Shown here piece after piece: positions 1 to 9,207 of a stretch of 64,000 nucleotides of DNA (positions are counted from its first letter, which is position 1; every line of letters starts with the position of its first letter). A model generated the notes under the pieces. The model was not told where the DNA came from, ran no database searches, and worked only from the letters and a program-made list of their open reading frames with translations. The translations under genes were made by a program, and so were the position numbers. Source of the stretch: JAJNBD01 sp964471475 (lineage in GTDB: Bacteria; Pseudomonadota; Gammaproteobacteria; CAISUE01); the NCBI GenBank assembly GCA_964471475.1, contig CAYYFQ010000003.1, forward strand, positions 62,001-126,000, in the 5' to 3' direction.

Positions 1-3000
1 CGCTGTTAATAACTCATGATAATCTTGATTCATAGCGCCTATAAAAATACCCGTATCACTATGTCGCAATTGCTGGGGGTTGATTCCAGCATCTTCCAAT
101 GCTTCCCACACCGCTTGTAGTAGCAATCTATGCTGGGGATCCATAAGATTTGCTTCTTTGGGAGTAATATTAAAAAACTGAGCATCAAATTCATCTACTG
201 GCATTGTGAGAAACGAAGCACGCTTTACATAAGACTTGCCAACCTGGTATCGATCATCACTATAATCAGCTCCAAGTACAAAGCGTTCTTTAGGTATTTC
301 TCGGCTTGCATCTTGCCCTGATGAAAGTAATTTCCAATAGCCAGAACCAGGGAAATAACCGCTAACACCGATGATGGCAATGGATTCTGTGGCATTGTTT
401 GCGTTTTCTGATGGATAAGTTCTGGTTGAAATGCTGCGTTGTATCGATTCTCTCGATAGAGGCATTTTTGTTTCTATCTGAAATTGTCTTAGCAGATACG
501 CACCTAACTCCTCGACCGTGGGATAGTCAAAAATTAACGTACTAGATAATTTAACTGGATCTACCCATTTTTGCAGACGGTTACGTAACTCTACTGTCAT
601 TAAAGAATCAAAGCCCAAATCAGCAAAGCCTTGCGTCGGATTAATTTGTTGAGCTTTATCTCCACCAATCACTTCATTAACCAAGCCTATGAGCATTTTT
701 TTAATATAGCTTGGTTGCTCTATAGCAGAAATTTGGCTGAGCGCCTTTGCTAACAACGAATCTTGTAAACGCGCTTGTGTTCTGTTGCTTTGCTTGATAC
801 TATCGGTCTGCATATCTACTGTTAAATCTAAACGATGCTTGAGTTCCTGTTGCACAAATGATTTAGTCATTACATTTTTTATACCACCCAACACTTTCCC
901 GCTATGATCTAAAAATTCTATCCTTGAAATCAAACCAACCACTGTTTTCTGAAAAGTCACATAAACATAAATTGTCTGATCTAAAACTTTAGGCAATGTG
1001 ATATGTTCAAATGCTGTAGGTAAATAAATCCATTGATGTGGGTCATCAAATAATTTGACCAAAGAGGCTTGTAAAGCAGCATCCAATAGATCTGACATCG
1101 TTCGTGAAAGCTGAGTGGTATCCGCAGTTCCTTGAATGCTTGCAATAATCTCATCCTCTTGATAGGCCACCCATTCAACGCTTTGGAATTGATCGTGATA
1201 TTCATAACCAAGTTGCCTGGTTTGTGAATAAAATGTTTCATGATCATATTTTTTTTCACAACGTGCTTGGATAGCTGAGATATCTTTCACTTCACTTTGA
1301 TCTTGGGCTTTAAAGCTTTGCGCTATGATTCCACGCGCATGATATGTTATCTCTCCTATCATAGCGCCATCAGCACCGGTAAAATAACTGTAAATATTCC
1401 CCGCGTAGCACCCTCTTGCTTGTGGTATTAATACGATTTGTAACCAATGATTTTTGCTTTTTTTATCTGATAAAATTAATGGTTCTTGAATTGATAAAGA
1501 AGTGAGCGCCACTTCAGCAAGAGGATCATCCAATAAAAATCTAGTAGCCGCTAATAATGCTTCTATATAAGCCATTGCTGGCATCAGCGCATAACCTAAA
1601 ATGGCATGTCCTTGTAAATATTTCAATGATTCTGTTGATAGATTCTGCTGAAAAATATGCTCAGTGGTATTTAGCAATAATTTTCGTCCTAGCAGTGGGT
1701 GATGTGTTGCTTGGCCAAAATTTGCTAAAGCAGCATTTTCTGTCAACCGCTGGCTAGCCAGCTCATCTCCAGCAATACCTAACCAAGGCAAAACAGCTCT
1801 CTTCCTTTGAAAAGGATACGTCGGTAAGCTTACTTTGCGATAAACATGCTCTCCCTGGTGGTAATAATCTTCCCAATCAATCTTGCCTCCAGCCACATAG
1901 GACGCTGCTAAAGCTTGTAATTTGCTCATCTCTTCTATATCAGAAGACAGCGCTAAAGGACGCTTCGCTTGCAGCTGGCTGACATCGCCGCAGATTATAT
2001 CTCCACAAGCTAGTTTTGCTTTTAATTCTTCAGGTGTCTTCGCAATGACAGCCGCTCGATAGAGAAAATGGCTACGCCCTATCGCACTTGTATAAGCAAT
2101 ATCAGCCAAACGCTCTGTACTATATTCTAAGTAATGGAGGTATTTTGCTTTTAGCGCTTCTAGGGCTTCTGGCTGTTTTGCTGAAAACACAAAAAGTTGG
2201 GGACGCGTATCTTCTGCAACAGCATCATAATGATTCTTCTGCGGGGCTTCTTCCACAATGACATGGACATTGGTGCCACTAAAACCAAATGAACTTAGCC
2301 CAGCGAAACGTGGTTTGTTGCTTTGTGACGGCCAATCTTGTTCTTGTTGATTGATAATAATGTGTGCTGATGTTAAATCAATATGCGGATTCACCGTATC
2401 AAAGTTATGTTGTGGAGGAATTTTTTGATGGGTGAGGGACAAGACGAGTTTAATTAACCCAGCTATACCAGCTGCTGCTTCCAGATGCCCAATATTGGCT
2501 TTAACTGCACCTACACGTAATGGGTTTTCTGCTGTTCGATTTGCACCATAGACATGTCCTAGTGCCGTAATTTCAATAGGATCACCCAAAATAGTCCCAG
2601 TACCATGCGCTTCTACATAATCTACTTCACATGCTAAAACCCCCGCATTGTGTAAGGCTGCTTGAATAACACGTTCTTGAGAGGGGCCGTTCGGAGCCGT
2701 TAAAGTGCTGGTAGCACCATCTTGATTAACAGCCGATCCTCGAATGACGGCATGCACGGTATCACCTGCTGCTAATGCATCACACAATCGTTTTAATATA
2801 ACAACACCACAGCCTTCTCCACGCGTATAGCCATCTGCACGATGATCAAACGTCTTACAACCTCCCGTAGGAGACAACATTCCAGCTTCAGTAAAATAAT
2901 CAAAGGCTTCGCTTGTTAGCAACGCATTGACCCCACCCGCTAAGGCTGTATGGCACTCGCCCTGCTTTAAACTCATACAAGCAAGGTGCAATGCAGTAAG

Positions 3001-5868
3001 CGATGATGAGCATGCCGTATCAATCGCCATATTCGGGCCTTGCAAATCTAAAAAGTAAGATATTCGACCAACCGCCGCACTAAAAGCATTCCCTGTTGGA
3101 ATATAAACTTCACCACGAGCATCATCATGCTGCTGGCGCGTGGCACTAATCAAATGCTGATAATCGCTCGAACTCATACCCATGAAGACGCCTACCCGCT
3201 CGCCCTTTAGATTGTCTGGGTTTTGTCCCGCATGCTCTAATGCTGTCCAGCTTACTTCCAATAACAAACGATGTTGAGGGTCCATCATTTCAGCTTCTGC
3301 TTGAGAAACCCTAAAAAAATCAGTATCCATTACGTCCATGGGACGGCCTAATAATCCCGCGTAGTAGATATCCGTTTTGGGGCACCGATGTGATGATTGA
3401 GATCCATACCAACGGCTTGGCGGAACGGTTGTGACACCCGTTTTATTGGCAATTAGCAAAGACCAATAATCTTCTAAGCTTTCTTCGGCTCCCGGAAAAT
3501 AACCACTCATGCCCACAATGGCAATAGGCTCATCAATAGCGGAATGATGCAAAATACGATCATCTTTCGTTTCAAAAGCCACGATGGAATCCTGCACTCT
3601 GGATAATCGCTGATTAATGTAATAGGTGAGCTTTGTTATAGTAGGGTAATTAAAAGCAACTGTAGCTGGGATATTGATCCCAAATATTTTCTCCAATCTA
3701 TTTTTAAGCTCTGTCGCTAAAAGAGAGCTCACGCCAAGCTCCATAAGCCCACAAGTAGGATCAATCGTTGCATCTGCCTCTAAAGTTAATAGTTTTTTGA
3801 GCTCCTCCGTGATATGTTCTTGCACCATAACCACTCTATCCAGCGCTGCAGCAGCTTGCCAAGCTAAAATAAATGAAGTAACAGCGAAATGCATATCCGA
3901 AGTTGAGAGAAGGGATGCACTTTCCTCAAGTTGTTCTGTTTGATCCATAACCAGACTCCATTGATTATAGGTCCGCGTTGCAAAGATCATTTGAAAAGCA
4001 TGCGTCAAAAAAGCCTCTTTAGCTGCCCGACGCATGATTTTACCACTGGTTGTTTTGGGTAAAGTTCTTGCAGGAACCAATAACACCTGATATGGCATTA
4101 AGGCATTTGTTTCAAAAACATCTTCACAGCATAAAGCAAAAATAGCTTCAGCTTGAGCCTCTGTGGGTTCTTCACGTACTTCTAAAATAATCACCAAGGC
4201 TTCTTCGCCATCGACCTCGATAGCAAATGCCGCGCAACAGCCTTTGCGAAGCAGGCGGTCCTTTTCCGGCAGTCGATCATCAGCACATTCAGCTACTTCT
4301 TCAATATCTTGCGGATAGAAATTTTTTCCCGCTACAATAATCAAATCTTTTAAACGACCACTAATAAATAATTGGCCATCATAGATAAATCCCAAATCCC
4401 CTGTGCGTAAGAAGGGTCCATCACCGCTTGTGGTATAAGCTTGGAATACTTCTTGAGTCAATTCAGATTTTTGCCAATAGCCTTGGGCGACACTTGGGCT
4501 TGCTACCCATATTTCACCCGCTCGCCCATCAACAATTTGCTCAAGTGTTTCAGGATCGACGACCCACAAAATAATACTTGGATCTATTTGCCCACTGCTC
4601 ACTAAAGTTTGGATGGCAGCCGCTTCATCTTGTGCAGGTGGAGCAATGATATTTCTTTGATAAGCCTTTTTATCCAAAGGCAACTGTAAAATGCCTGTTC
4701 CTGGCGTCAAAGCACCGCTCACCATAAGCGTGGATTCAGCTAAGCCATAACAAGGGAAATAAGCTGAGGCATTAAATCCACAAGGTGAAAAAGTAGTAGA
4801 AAAACGTTCCAATGTACTCGAACGGATTGGTTCTGCTCCTATAAAGAACACACGCAACGCACTTAAATCGAGTGACTGTTTTCTGGCTTCAGTTATTTTC
4901 TTTACACACAAATCTAAGGAAAAATTAGGGCCAACCGCCGTGGTCGCACGATGCTCTGAAAGTTGTTCTAGCCAGGAAATCGGATCTTTTAAAAAAGCAG
5001 TAGGAGATAGTAAAATTGTTCCCGCATACTGGCAATAAATGGGAAATAATATACCTCCAATGAGACCCATATCATGATAAGGTGGTAACCAACTGACCAA
5101 TCGATCTTCATGACCGCCACGTACTTTAGCTTGGATTAAAGCAAGATTGTGAGACAAATTGCCATGAGAAACCATCACTCCCTTAGGATGACCTGTGGAT
5201 CCAGAAGTATATTGCAAAAAGGCAATGCTATTTCGTGTGGTCTTGAATAAAGATTGGCCGTCTAACCCAGACAGATTTAATTTCAATTTATCAATAGCAA
5301 GAAATTCTGCGGAAATCGCTAGCGATGAGCTCATGGTTGCCATTTCTTGACTGGAGGATTTCATCCAATGAGAAACCAGGCGCCCTACCAATGGAATTCT
5401 CGCCGCTTTACCTGCAATCTTTAATAACTTCAACTCACGCTTCGTACGGCTATTTGTTAAAACAATCGCTGGTGTACAATCCTCGACAATCCGCTTCAAT
5501 CGCTCCGCAACGCGTGCTGTAGCGGGAGGATAAACAGGAACCGCAATAATCCCCGCATATAAACACCCCATAAAAGCAATGACGTAATCAATACCCGGCG
5601 GAAAAACTAGCAATGCTCGCTCCGCTTGCTCCAAAGGTGCCACTTTATCACGCAAATACACTGCTAAATTTAATGCCCTCAAATGAAGATCACGATAACT
5701 GATAAAACTTTCTTTCCGATTTTCATCAATAAACTGAAAAGCCATCTGTTCGGGATAAGCCTCTGCTACCGCTAATAAACATTCACCCAGATTATAAAAT
5801 TGTGAACTTGCTTTGGATATGTTGGAAATATTTATCGATTTATCTCCCTTATTCTCAAACATCATCAT
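1..5868 (-). CDS. FAAL-polyketide synthase (partial, AT-less)
   Basis: The gene is open for 1956 codons and runs off the left edge. Domain order by residue: fatty-acyl-AMP ligase about 1-620 (core YTSGSTGHPKG from residue 220, TTSGKIMRR near 605); ACP1 with phosphopantetheine Ser715 in LGVSSL; ketosynthase about 779-1210 with Cys953 (DTACSSS), His1088 (EAHGTGT) and His1128 (NIGHLEA); a linker of about 180 residues; dehydratase about 1387-1640 with HAILGYALMP (His1421) and DAALQ (Asp1596); ACP2 with Ser1755 (LGFDSLM); and a second ketosynthase from about 1828, cut before its active site. The FAAL should activate a fatty acid as acyl-AMP and load ACP1. No acyltransferase fits in the linker and no ketoreductase is seen, so these activities would come in trans. 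The chosen ATG is the first of three in a row, 6 nt after AGGAG. Product unknown. Confidence 0.93.
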   Translation of the reverse strand, partial: MMMFENKGDKSINISNISKASSQFYNLGECLLAVAEAYPEQMAFQFIDENRKESFISYRDLHLRALNLAVYLRDKVAPLEQAERALLVFPPGIDYVIAFMGCLYAGIIAVPVYPPATARVAERLKRIVEDCTPAIVLTNSRTKRELKLLKIAGKAARIPLVGRLVSHWMKSSSQEMATMSSSLAISAEFLAIDKLKLNLSGLDGQSLFKTTRNSIAFLQYTSGSTGHPKGVMVSHGNLSHNLALIQAKVRGGHEDRLVSWLPPYHDMGLIGGILFPIYCQYAGTILLSPTAFLKDPISWLEQLSEHRATTAVGPNFSLDLCVKKITEARKQSLDLSALRVFFIGAEPIRSSTLERFSTTFSPCGFNASAYFPCYGLAESTLMVSGALTPGTGILQLPLDKKAYQRNIIAPPAQDEAAAIQTLVSSGQIDPSIILWVVDPETLEQIVDGRAGEIWVASPSVAQGYWQKSELTQEVFQAYTTSGDGPFLRTGDLGFIYDGQLFISGRLKDLIIVAGKNFYPQDIEEVAECADDRLPEKDRLLRKGCCAAFAIEVDGEEALVIILEVREEPTEAQAEAIFALCCEDVFETNALMPYQVLLVPARTLPKTTSGKIMRRAAKEAFLTHAFQMIFATRTYNQWSLVMDQTEQLEESASLLSTSDMHFAVTSFILAWQAAAALDRVVMVQEHITEELKKLLTLEADATIDPTCGLMELGVSSLLATELKNRLEKIFGINIPATVAFNYPTITKLTYYINQRLSRVQDSIVAFETKDDRILHHSAIDEPIAIVGMSGYFPGAEESLEDYWSLLIANKTGVTTVPPSRWYGSQSSHRCPKTDIYYAGLLGRPMDVMDTDFFRVSQAEAEMMDPQHRLLLEVSWTALEHAGQNPDNLKGERVGVFMGMSSSDYQHLISATRQQHDDARGEVYIPTGNAFSAAVGRISYFLDLQGPNMAIDTACSSSLTALHLACMSLKQGECHTALAGGVNALLTSEAFDYFTEAGMLSPTGGCKTFDHRADGYTRGEGCGVVILKRLCDALAAGDTVHAVIRGSAVNQDGATSTLTAPNGPSQERVIQAALHNAGVLACEVDYVEAHGTGTILGDPIEITALGHVYGANRTAENPLRVGAVKANIGHLEAAAGIAGLIKLVLSLTHQKIPPQHNFDTVNPHIDLTSAHIIINQQEQDWPSQSNKPRFAGLSSFGFSGTNVHVIVEEAPQKNHYDAVAEDTRPQLFVFSAKQPEALEALKAKYLHYLEYSTERLADIAYTSAIGRSHFLYRAAVIAKTPEELKAKLACGDIICGDVSQLQAKRPLALSSDIEEMSKLQALAASYVAGGKIDWEDYYHQGEHVYRKVSLPTYPFQRKRAVLPWLGIAGDELASQRLTENAALANFGQATHHPLLGRKLLLNTTEHIFQQNLSTESLKYLQGHAILGYALMPAMAYIEALLAATRFLLDDPLAEVALTSLSIQEPLILSDKKSKNHWLQIVLIPQARGCYAGNIYSYFTGADGAMIGEITYHARGIIAQSFKAQDQSEVKDISAIQARCEKKYDHETFYSQTRQLGYEYHDQFQSVEWVAYQEDEIIASIQGTADTTQLSRTMSDLLDAALQASLVKLFDDPHQWIYLPTAFEHITLPKVLDQTIYVYVTFQKTVVGLISRIEFLDHSGKVLGGIKNVMTKSFVQQELKHRLDLTVDMQTDSIKQSNRTQARLQDSLLAKALSQISAIEQPSYIKKMLIGLVNEVIGGDKAQQINPTQGFADLGFDSLMTVELRNRLQKWVDPVKLSSTLIFDYPTVEELGAYLLRQFQIETKMPLSRESIQRSISTRTYPSENANNATESIAIIGVSGYFPGSGYWKLLSSGQDASREIPKERFVLGADYSDDRYQVGKSYVKRASFLTMPVDEFDAQFFNITPKEANLMDPQHRLLLQAVWEALEDAGINPQQLRHSDTGIFIGAMNQDYHELLTA

Positions 5869-6124
5869 ACATCGCTCCTAGAAAATCAATTATCAATTAA
5901 TTTACTTCTTAACATTCTTTGGCTTAACATCAGAACAACACTATTACCTTAGAGAAAAAATAGATTTACCATCTCATTAAAAATAGTTGTTATATTATAG
6001 ATTTACTTTTTGTAATTATTCAGATGCTGCGCTTGCAGTTATGAGAAAGCATCGCGACGCTCTCCTCTAACGACTTTTCATCGCATAGAGAATTTTTTAA
6101 TTTTATGTCGCGCAGTTATTTTTG

Positions 6125-6238
6125 CTATATACTGTTTAATTCAAAACGTTTTTCAAGTTCCGCAATACGAGCTTTTAGCTGCTTATTTTCTTCCATCAAT
6201 TGATTAATGAATTTAGTAAAACATTCATGATTTTCCAT
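6125..6238 (-). pseudogene. IS66-like transposase N-terminal remnant (37 aa)
   Basis: A 37-codon frame encodes a short leucine-zipper-like peptide ending ENKQLKARIAELEKRFELNS followed by a stop. In IS66-family TnpC proteins a similar coiled coil (LKARIAELE..L..NS) is followed by a serine-rich SSKPPSSDG segment and the catalytic domain; here a stop falls exactly at that junction and nothing downstream matches. The upstream sequence has only a poor ribosome site. The likely reading is a decayed insertion-sequence fragment. It could instead be an unrelated small coiled-coil ORF. Confidence 0.4.
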
Positions 6239-6361
6239 TCGCTATTTATCGCATATTTTTAAACTTTTTAAAGTACCTGGGGTATTAGCATTTTTTTGGG
6301 TTTGCAGCTCTCTTGAAAGGTATTATATTCGCCCGCACCCGGCCTTGCTTAGCCAAAATGC

Positions 6362-6392
6362 AAAAACCGCACGGCTAAAAGACGCGGTTTTT
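6362..6392. terminator. inverted repeat, possible bidirectional terminator
   Basis: Nine-base arms AAAAACCGC and GCGGTTTTT flank a 13-nt loop, so either strand would give a GC-containing stem ending in a T run. No gene ends next to it on either strand, so it may be left over from the mobile DNA that decayed here. Confidence 0.4.
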
Positions 6393-6592
6393 GGTTCGTA
6401 GGTGTTGAATGCACCGAGGTAAAGTGTAAAGGATTGAGGGTGGTGATTGCAACTCTAAAAAACCTTATTGTTTCTGACCAAAGCACTTGGTAAGCTAAGC
6501 TTTGTGTGGCACAATAAACGAAATTTATTTGCATATTTTGCGATGGTAGAAAACGCGCAAAAAATGTTTTTTTAAGCACTTGGAGAAAAGCA

Positions 6593-7525
6593 ATGGCAAT
6601 AATAAAGAAAACACAATCTGCAAAGAAAAAGAAAGTGCGAAAAAATTTTGACTCGCCATGGAAAGACGCATTAGACATTTTCTTTAAAGATTTTGCTACA
6701 TTTTGTTTTCCGCAAATGGCGAAGGATATTGACTGGAACAAAGGCTATACTTTCTTGGATAAAGAATTGCACTCGATTACTAAAGATGCGATCAAAGGCC
6801 AACGCACAGTGGATAAACTTGTGAAGGTTTTTAAACAAGGCGGAGAAGAAGTGTGGGTATTACTGCATCTGGAAGTCCAAAGCCAAAAAGACAAGCACTT
6901 CCAAGAACGTATGTATACCTATCAATATCGCCTTTTTGACCGCTATCATGTCTCAATAGCAAGCCTGGCCATTTTAATCGATTCCGATAAAAACTGGGCT
7001 CCCAACATATACCAATCGGTACTCTGGGGGACAAAGTTACATTTTGAATACGAAGTTTTGAAAATAGCATCGTATCAAGAGCAGCGAAAAAAATTAGAAA
7101 AATCTTCAAACCCCTTTGCTACCATTATTTTGGCGCAATTGGAAGCGATGGCGTTAACGAAAGAAAAGAATGCTGAACAGCACTTCATAAGCAAACTAAA
7201 ATTGACGCGATTATTATATGAAAAAGGCTGGAGCCGGGAGTATGTATATAATCTGTACCGATTTATCGACTGGATTATTCAACTTCCGCAAGATCTTGTG
7301 TTAAAATACAACGAAGAGAGACATAAACTAGAAGAGGCAAAACATATGAGTTATATTACCCAAACAGAGCAACTGTGGCTAGATCAAGGTAGGGCAAAAA
7401 CTGAGGCAAAGATGGTGCAAAATCTTTATAGTACGATTAAAGATGAAAAACAAGTGGCAAAGCTTGCTAGGATGAGTTTGAAAAAAGTAAAAGAGCTTTT
7501 AGCCAAAGAAAAAGCGAAAAAATAG
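6593..7525 (+). CDS. Rpn/YhgA-like PD-(D/E)XK nuclease, putative transposase
   Basis: The 310-residue protein resembles the Rpn (recombination-promoting nuclease) family of transposase-related PD-(D/E)XK nucleases. The visible active-site pattern is Asp74 (TVDKL) followed by HLEVQ with Glu94 and Gln96. The N-terminus is lysine-rich and the last 100 residues are charged and probably helical, which is common in the family. Family members cut DNA and stimulate RecA-independent recombination; their natural role is unsettled. The ATG follows GGAG with 7-nt spacing. It lies just left of the tRNA-Lys scar, which fits a passenger gene in mobile DNA. No terminal inverted repeats were seen, so an intact IS is not claimed. 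Confidence 0.75.
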   Translation: MAIIKKTQSAKKKKVRKNFDSPWKDALDIFFKDFATFCFPQMAKDIDWNKGYTFLDKELHSITKDAIKGQRTVDKLVKVFKQGGEEVWVLLHLEVQSQKDKHFQERMYTYQYRLFDRYHVSIASLAILIDSDKNWAPNIYQSVLWGTKLHFEYEVLKIASYQEQRKKLEKSSNPFATIILAQLEAMALTKEKNAEQHFISKLKLTRLLYEKGWSREYVYNLYRFIDWIIQLPQDLVLKYNEERHKLEEAKHMSYITQTEQLWLDQGRAKTEAKMVQNLYSTIKDEKQVAKLARMSLKKVKELLAKEKAKK

Positions 7526-7547
7526 CTGCGTAAAACCACAAAAATCT

Positions 7548-7567
7548 CTGTGTAATTCCTGTGTAAT
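7548..7567. repeat. paired 9-bp repeats, arm-type-like sites
   Basis: The sequence CTGTGTAAT occurs twice, 11 bp apart (7548-7556 and 7559-7567), one helical turn. Tandem repeats of this kind (ATTACACAG on the other strand) are common beside tyrosine-recombinase attachment sites, and this pair lies about 130 bp from the tRNA-Lys fragment. Their function as integrase binding sites is inferred. Confidence 0.4.
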
Positions 7568-7696
7568 CGTGCCAAGAAAAGCATAGAATTTTGCGGTTTT
7601 TGAGAGATATCCCAAGAAAGTCAAAAACATCCTAAACGCAAAAATATCAAGCTTTCCAGAAGAAAATAGATTTTTTTAGAACCCATGATCTGAAAC

Positions 7697-7741
7697 CTCT
7701 TAATCAATAGGTCGTTGGTTCGATCCCAACACGGCCCACCA
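7697..7741 (+). pseudogene. tRNA-Lys(CTT) 3' fragment, attachment-site scar
   Basis: The stretch carries the 3' side of a tRNA: an anticodon-loop sequence CTCTTAATC, a variable region, a complete T arm (GTTGG TTCGATC CCAAC) and an acceptor 3' strand ending CCA. The matching 5' half (D arm and a GGGCC-like 5' acceptor strand) is absent upstream. A tRNA 3' fragment on its own is the usual mark of a tyrosine-recombinase element that integrated at the 3' end of that tRNA gene. The intact gene should be outside this window. Confidence 0.7.
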
Positions 7742-7786
7742 ATATTTTCAAGGCTTTCCAGCTGGTTCCGAAATTTTTCGAAACAG

Positions 7787-7966
7787 CTAGTGTAGCAAAA
7801 TCGTAGTAACTCTTTCAGCTGCGGTTCTTAGATGATCACTACTTAAGTGAGCATATCTCAACACCATTTCATAAGTTGCTCATCCTCCCAGCTGTTGTAA
7901 CTCCTGAGGTGATGTTCCATTTTGAATGTGCCAACTTGCCCATGGATGTCTTAAGTGAGGAATTTA
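7787..7966 (-). pseudogene. tyrosine recombinase (integrase) C-terminal remnant
   Basis: Read leftward, the frame gives HLRHPWASWHIQNG, then TSPQELQQLGG, an in-frame TGA, then ATYEMVLRYAHLSSDHLRTA. This matches the C-terminus of phage-type integrases (HxLRH box, usually HDLRHTWASWH, then LGGWxxxxMVxRYAHLSPDHL with the catalytic Tyr). The TGA replaces the conserved Trp of GGW, and another stop precedes the HLRH box, so the gene is dead. The remnant begins 46 bp from the tRNA-Lys fragment, as expected for an integrase next to its attachment site. Confidence 0.75.
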
Positions 7967-7977
7967 GCTTAATAGCA

Positions 7978-9207
7978 TTAATGCTGCTGAATGTAAGTAA
8001 TTAAATCTTGTGTGAGTGCAGTTCCTTCATCGGGAAGAGTGTTAGTATCATGGGTATTGATTTCGTTATCTGTATTTTCTCCAACGATTGTTGTCAAAAT
8101 AATATTATGGCATTTTAACCAAATCATATAAGAACGATAGCCGTGTGACTCTCCATTATGCCACCACGCCTCTTCGCCAAAATCCGAAAAGGTCTGAGCA
8201 ATACCTAGGCCATAGCCATCGTCTTTAGTATCAGAAGGTAAAGGCTGTCCATCTTGACCAACAAGGCTTTGCAATTCTGTTTGTTGCTTTGGAGGTAATA
8301 AAGTTCCATCGAGTAATTTTTTTACCCAAATGGCAATGTCATGTGCGGTTGATACGTTGGCTCCAGCAGCACCCAGATAAGAGTTGTCGGCATAAGTAAT
8401 GTCTTGTGGCGAAAGAATGGTAGGGCCCATTTTAAAATATCCATGAGCAATACGATTGAGCATTTGATCATCAAATTTATCAGGAATAAAATCGGTATTT
8501 TGGGCGATACCAAGTGGATCCAATAAATATTTTTTCATACTCACTTCAATGGAATCTCCTGTGACTGCTTGAATAACCATACCTGTGAGAATGTAGTTTG
8601 TATTGGAGTAGTGCCAACCTTGCCCAGGTTTAAAATAAGGAGGCTTATTTTCCACTAATGCTAACAATGCCTGAGAACTCCAATGATGTTGCCATTGCGT
8701 ATTGTCTTGGATATCCACAAACGCAGAATTATCGTTCCAATAATCCACAATCCCACTCGTATGATTTAAAAGCTGACGCAGTGTGATATTGCTCCATTTC
8801 GTCATTTCTTGCGGGGTTAAGCAATTGGTTTGTTCTTTGTTGCTACATACTGTCAAATATTGGCTAAGCGGATCATCAATGCTATGAATAAGCCCATGTG
8901 CTTCAAGTTTCAGTACGAGTGCTGCAATAAAGGATTTTGTTTCGCTCGCAATTTGAAAGGGCGTGTTTGTCTGAATTTTATTGCGTTCTGAGGTATCATC
9001 AAGCGTTTTGTAACCGCTCACAAAATCTTGTGAACTATTTTCATTGACACAAGTAATGCTCACTTGAATACCCGGAATATGATATTTGGCACGATCCGTT
9101 TCAATGATATTTTGAACATTTTGATTGAAAGTGAAACCACAAAGAGAGTAAGCACTTTTACCCAATAAAAACAGAATAAAAATAAAAGTGGTCAGTATTT
9201 TTTTCAT
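7978..9207 (-). CDS. secreted beta-lactamase-fold serine hydrolase
   Basis: A 409-residue protein with a clear signal peptide (KK followed by a hydrophobic core, about residues 1-21). It has the three motifs of class C beta-lactamase-related hydrolases: SxxK at Ser88-Lys91 (SETK), a Tyr-x-Asn motif in HYSNTNY, and an HxG-type triad in WHNGESHGY. Family members act as penicillin-binding, peptidase or esterase enzymes outside the cytoplasm; the substrate cannot be told from sequence. Its ATG overlaps the stop of the upstream related gene by 4 bp (ATGA), so the two are translationally coupled. It ends beside the integrase remnant and may have arrived with that mobile DNA. Confidence 0.88.
   Translation of the reverse strand: MKKILTTFIFILFLLGKSAYSLCGFTFNQNVQNIIETDRAKYHIPGIQVSITCVNENSSQDFVSGYKTLDDTSERNKIQTNTPFQIASETKSFIAALVLKLEAHGLIHSIDDPLSQYLTVCSNKEQTNCLTPQEMTKWSNITLRQLLNHTSGIVDYWNDNSAFVDIQDNTQWQHHWSSQALLALVENKPPYFKPGQGWHYSNTNYILTGMVIQAVTGDSIEVSMKKYLLDPLGIAQNTDFIPDKFDDQMLNRIAHGYFKMGPTILSPQDITYADNSYLGAAGANVSTAHDIAIWVKKLLDGTLLPPKQQTELQSLVGQDGQPLPSDTKDDGYGLGIAQTFSDFGEEAWWHNGESHGYRSYMIWLKCHNIILTTIVGENTDNEINTHDTNTLPDEGTALTQDLITYIQQH

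Larger units (their letters stand above)
5869..6592. other. intergenic region with IS remnant and hairpin
   Basis: This AT-rich 0.7-kb gap separates the synthase gene (leftward) from the Rpn-like gene (rightward). It contains the short IS66-like remnant and the hairpin listed separately. A long reading frame on the minus strand at its right end lies antisense to the start of the Rpn-like gene and looks like a shadow. No RNA gene was recognised. Promoters for both divergent genes must lie here, but I could not identify convincing -35/-10 pairs. Confidence 0.5.

Noticed and set aside
6349..6741. 130-codon open frame on the minus strand
   Set aside because: It overlaps the start of the Rpn-like gene antisense, has no recognisable domain, and no good ribosome site.
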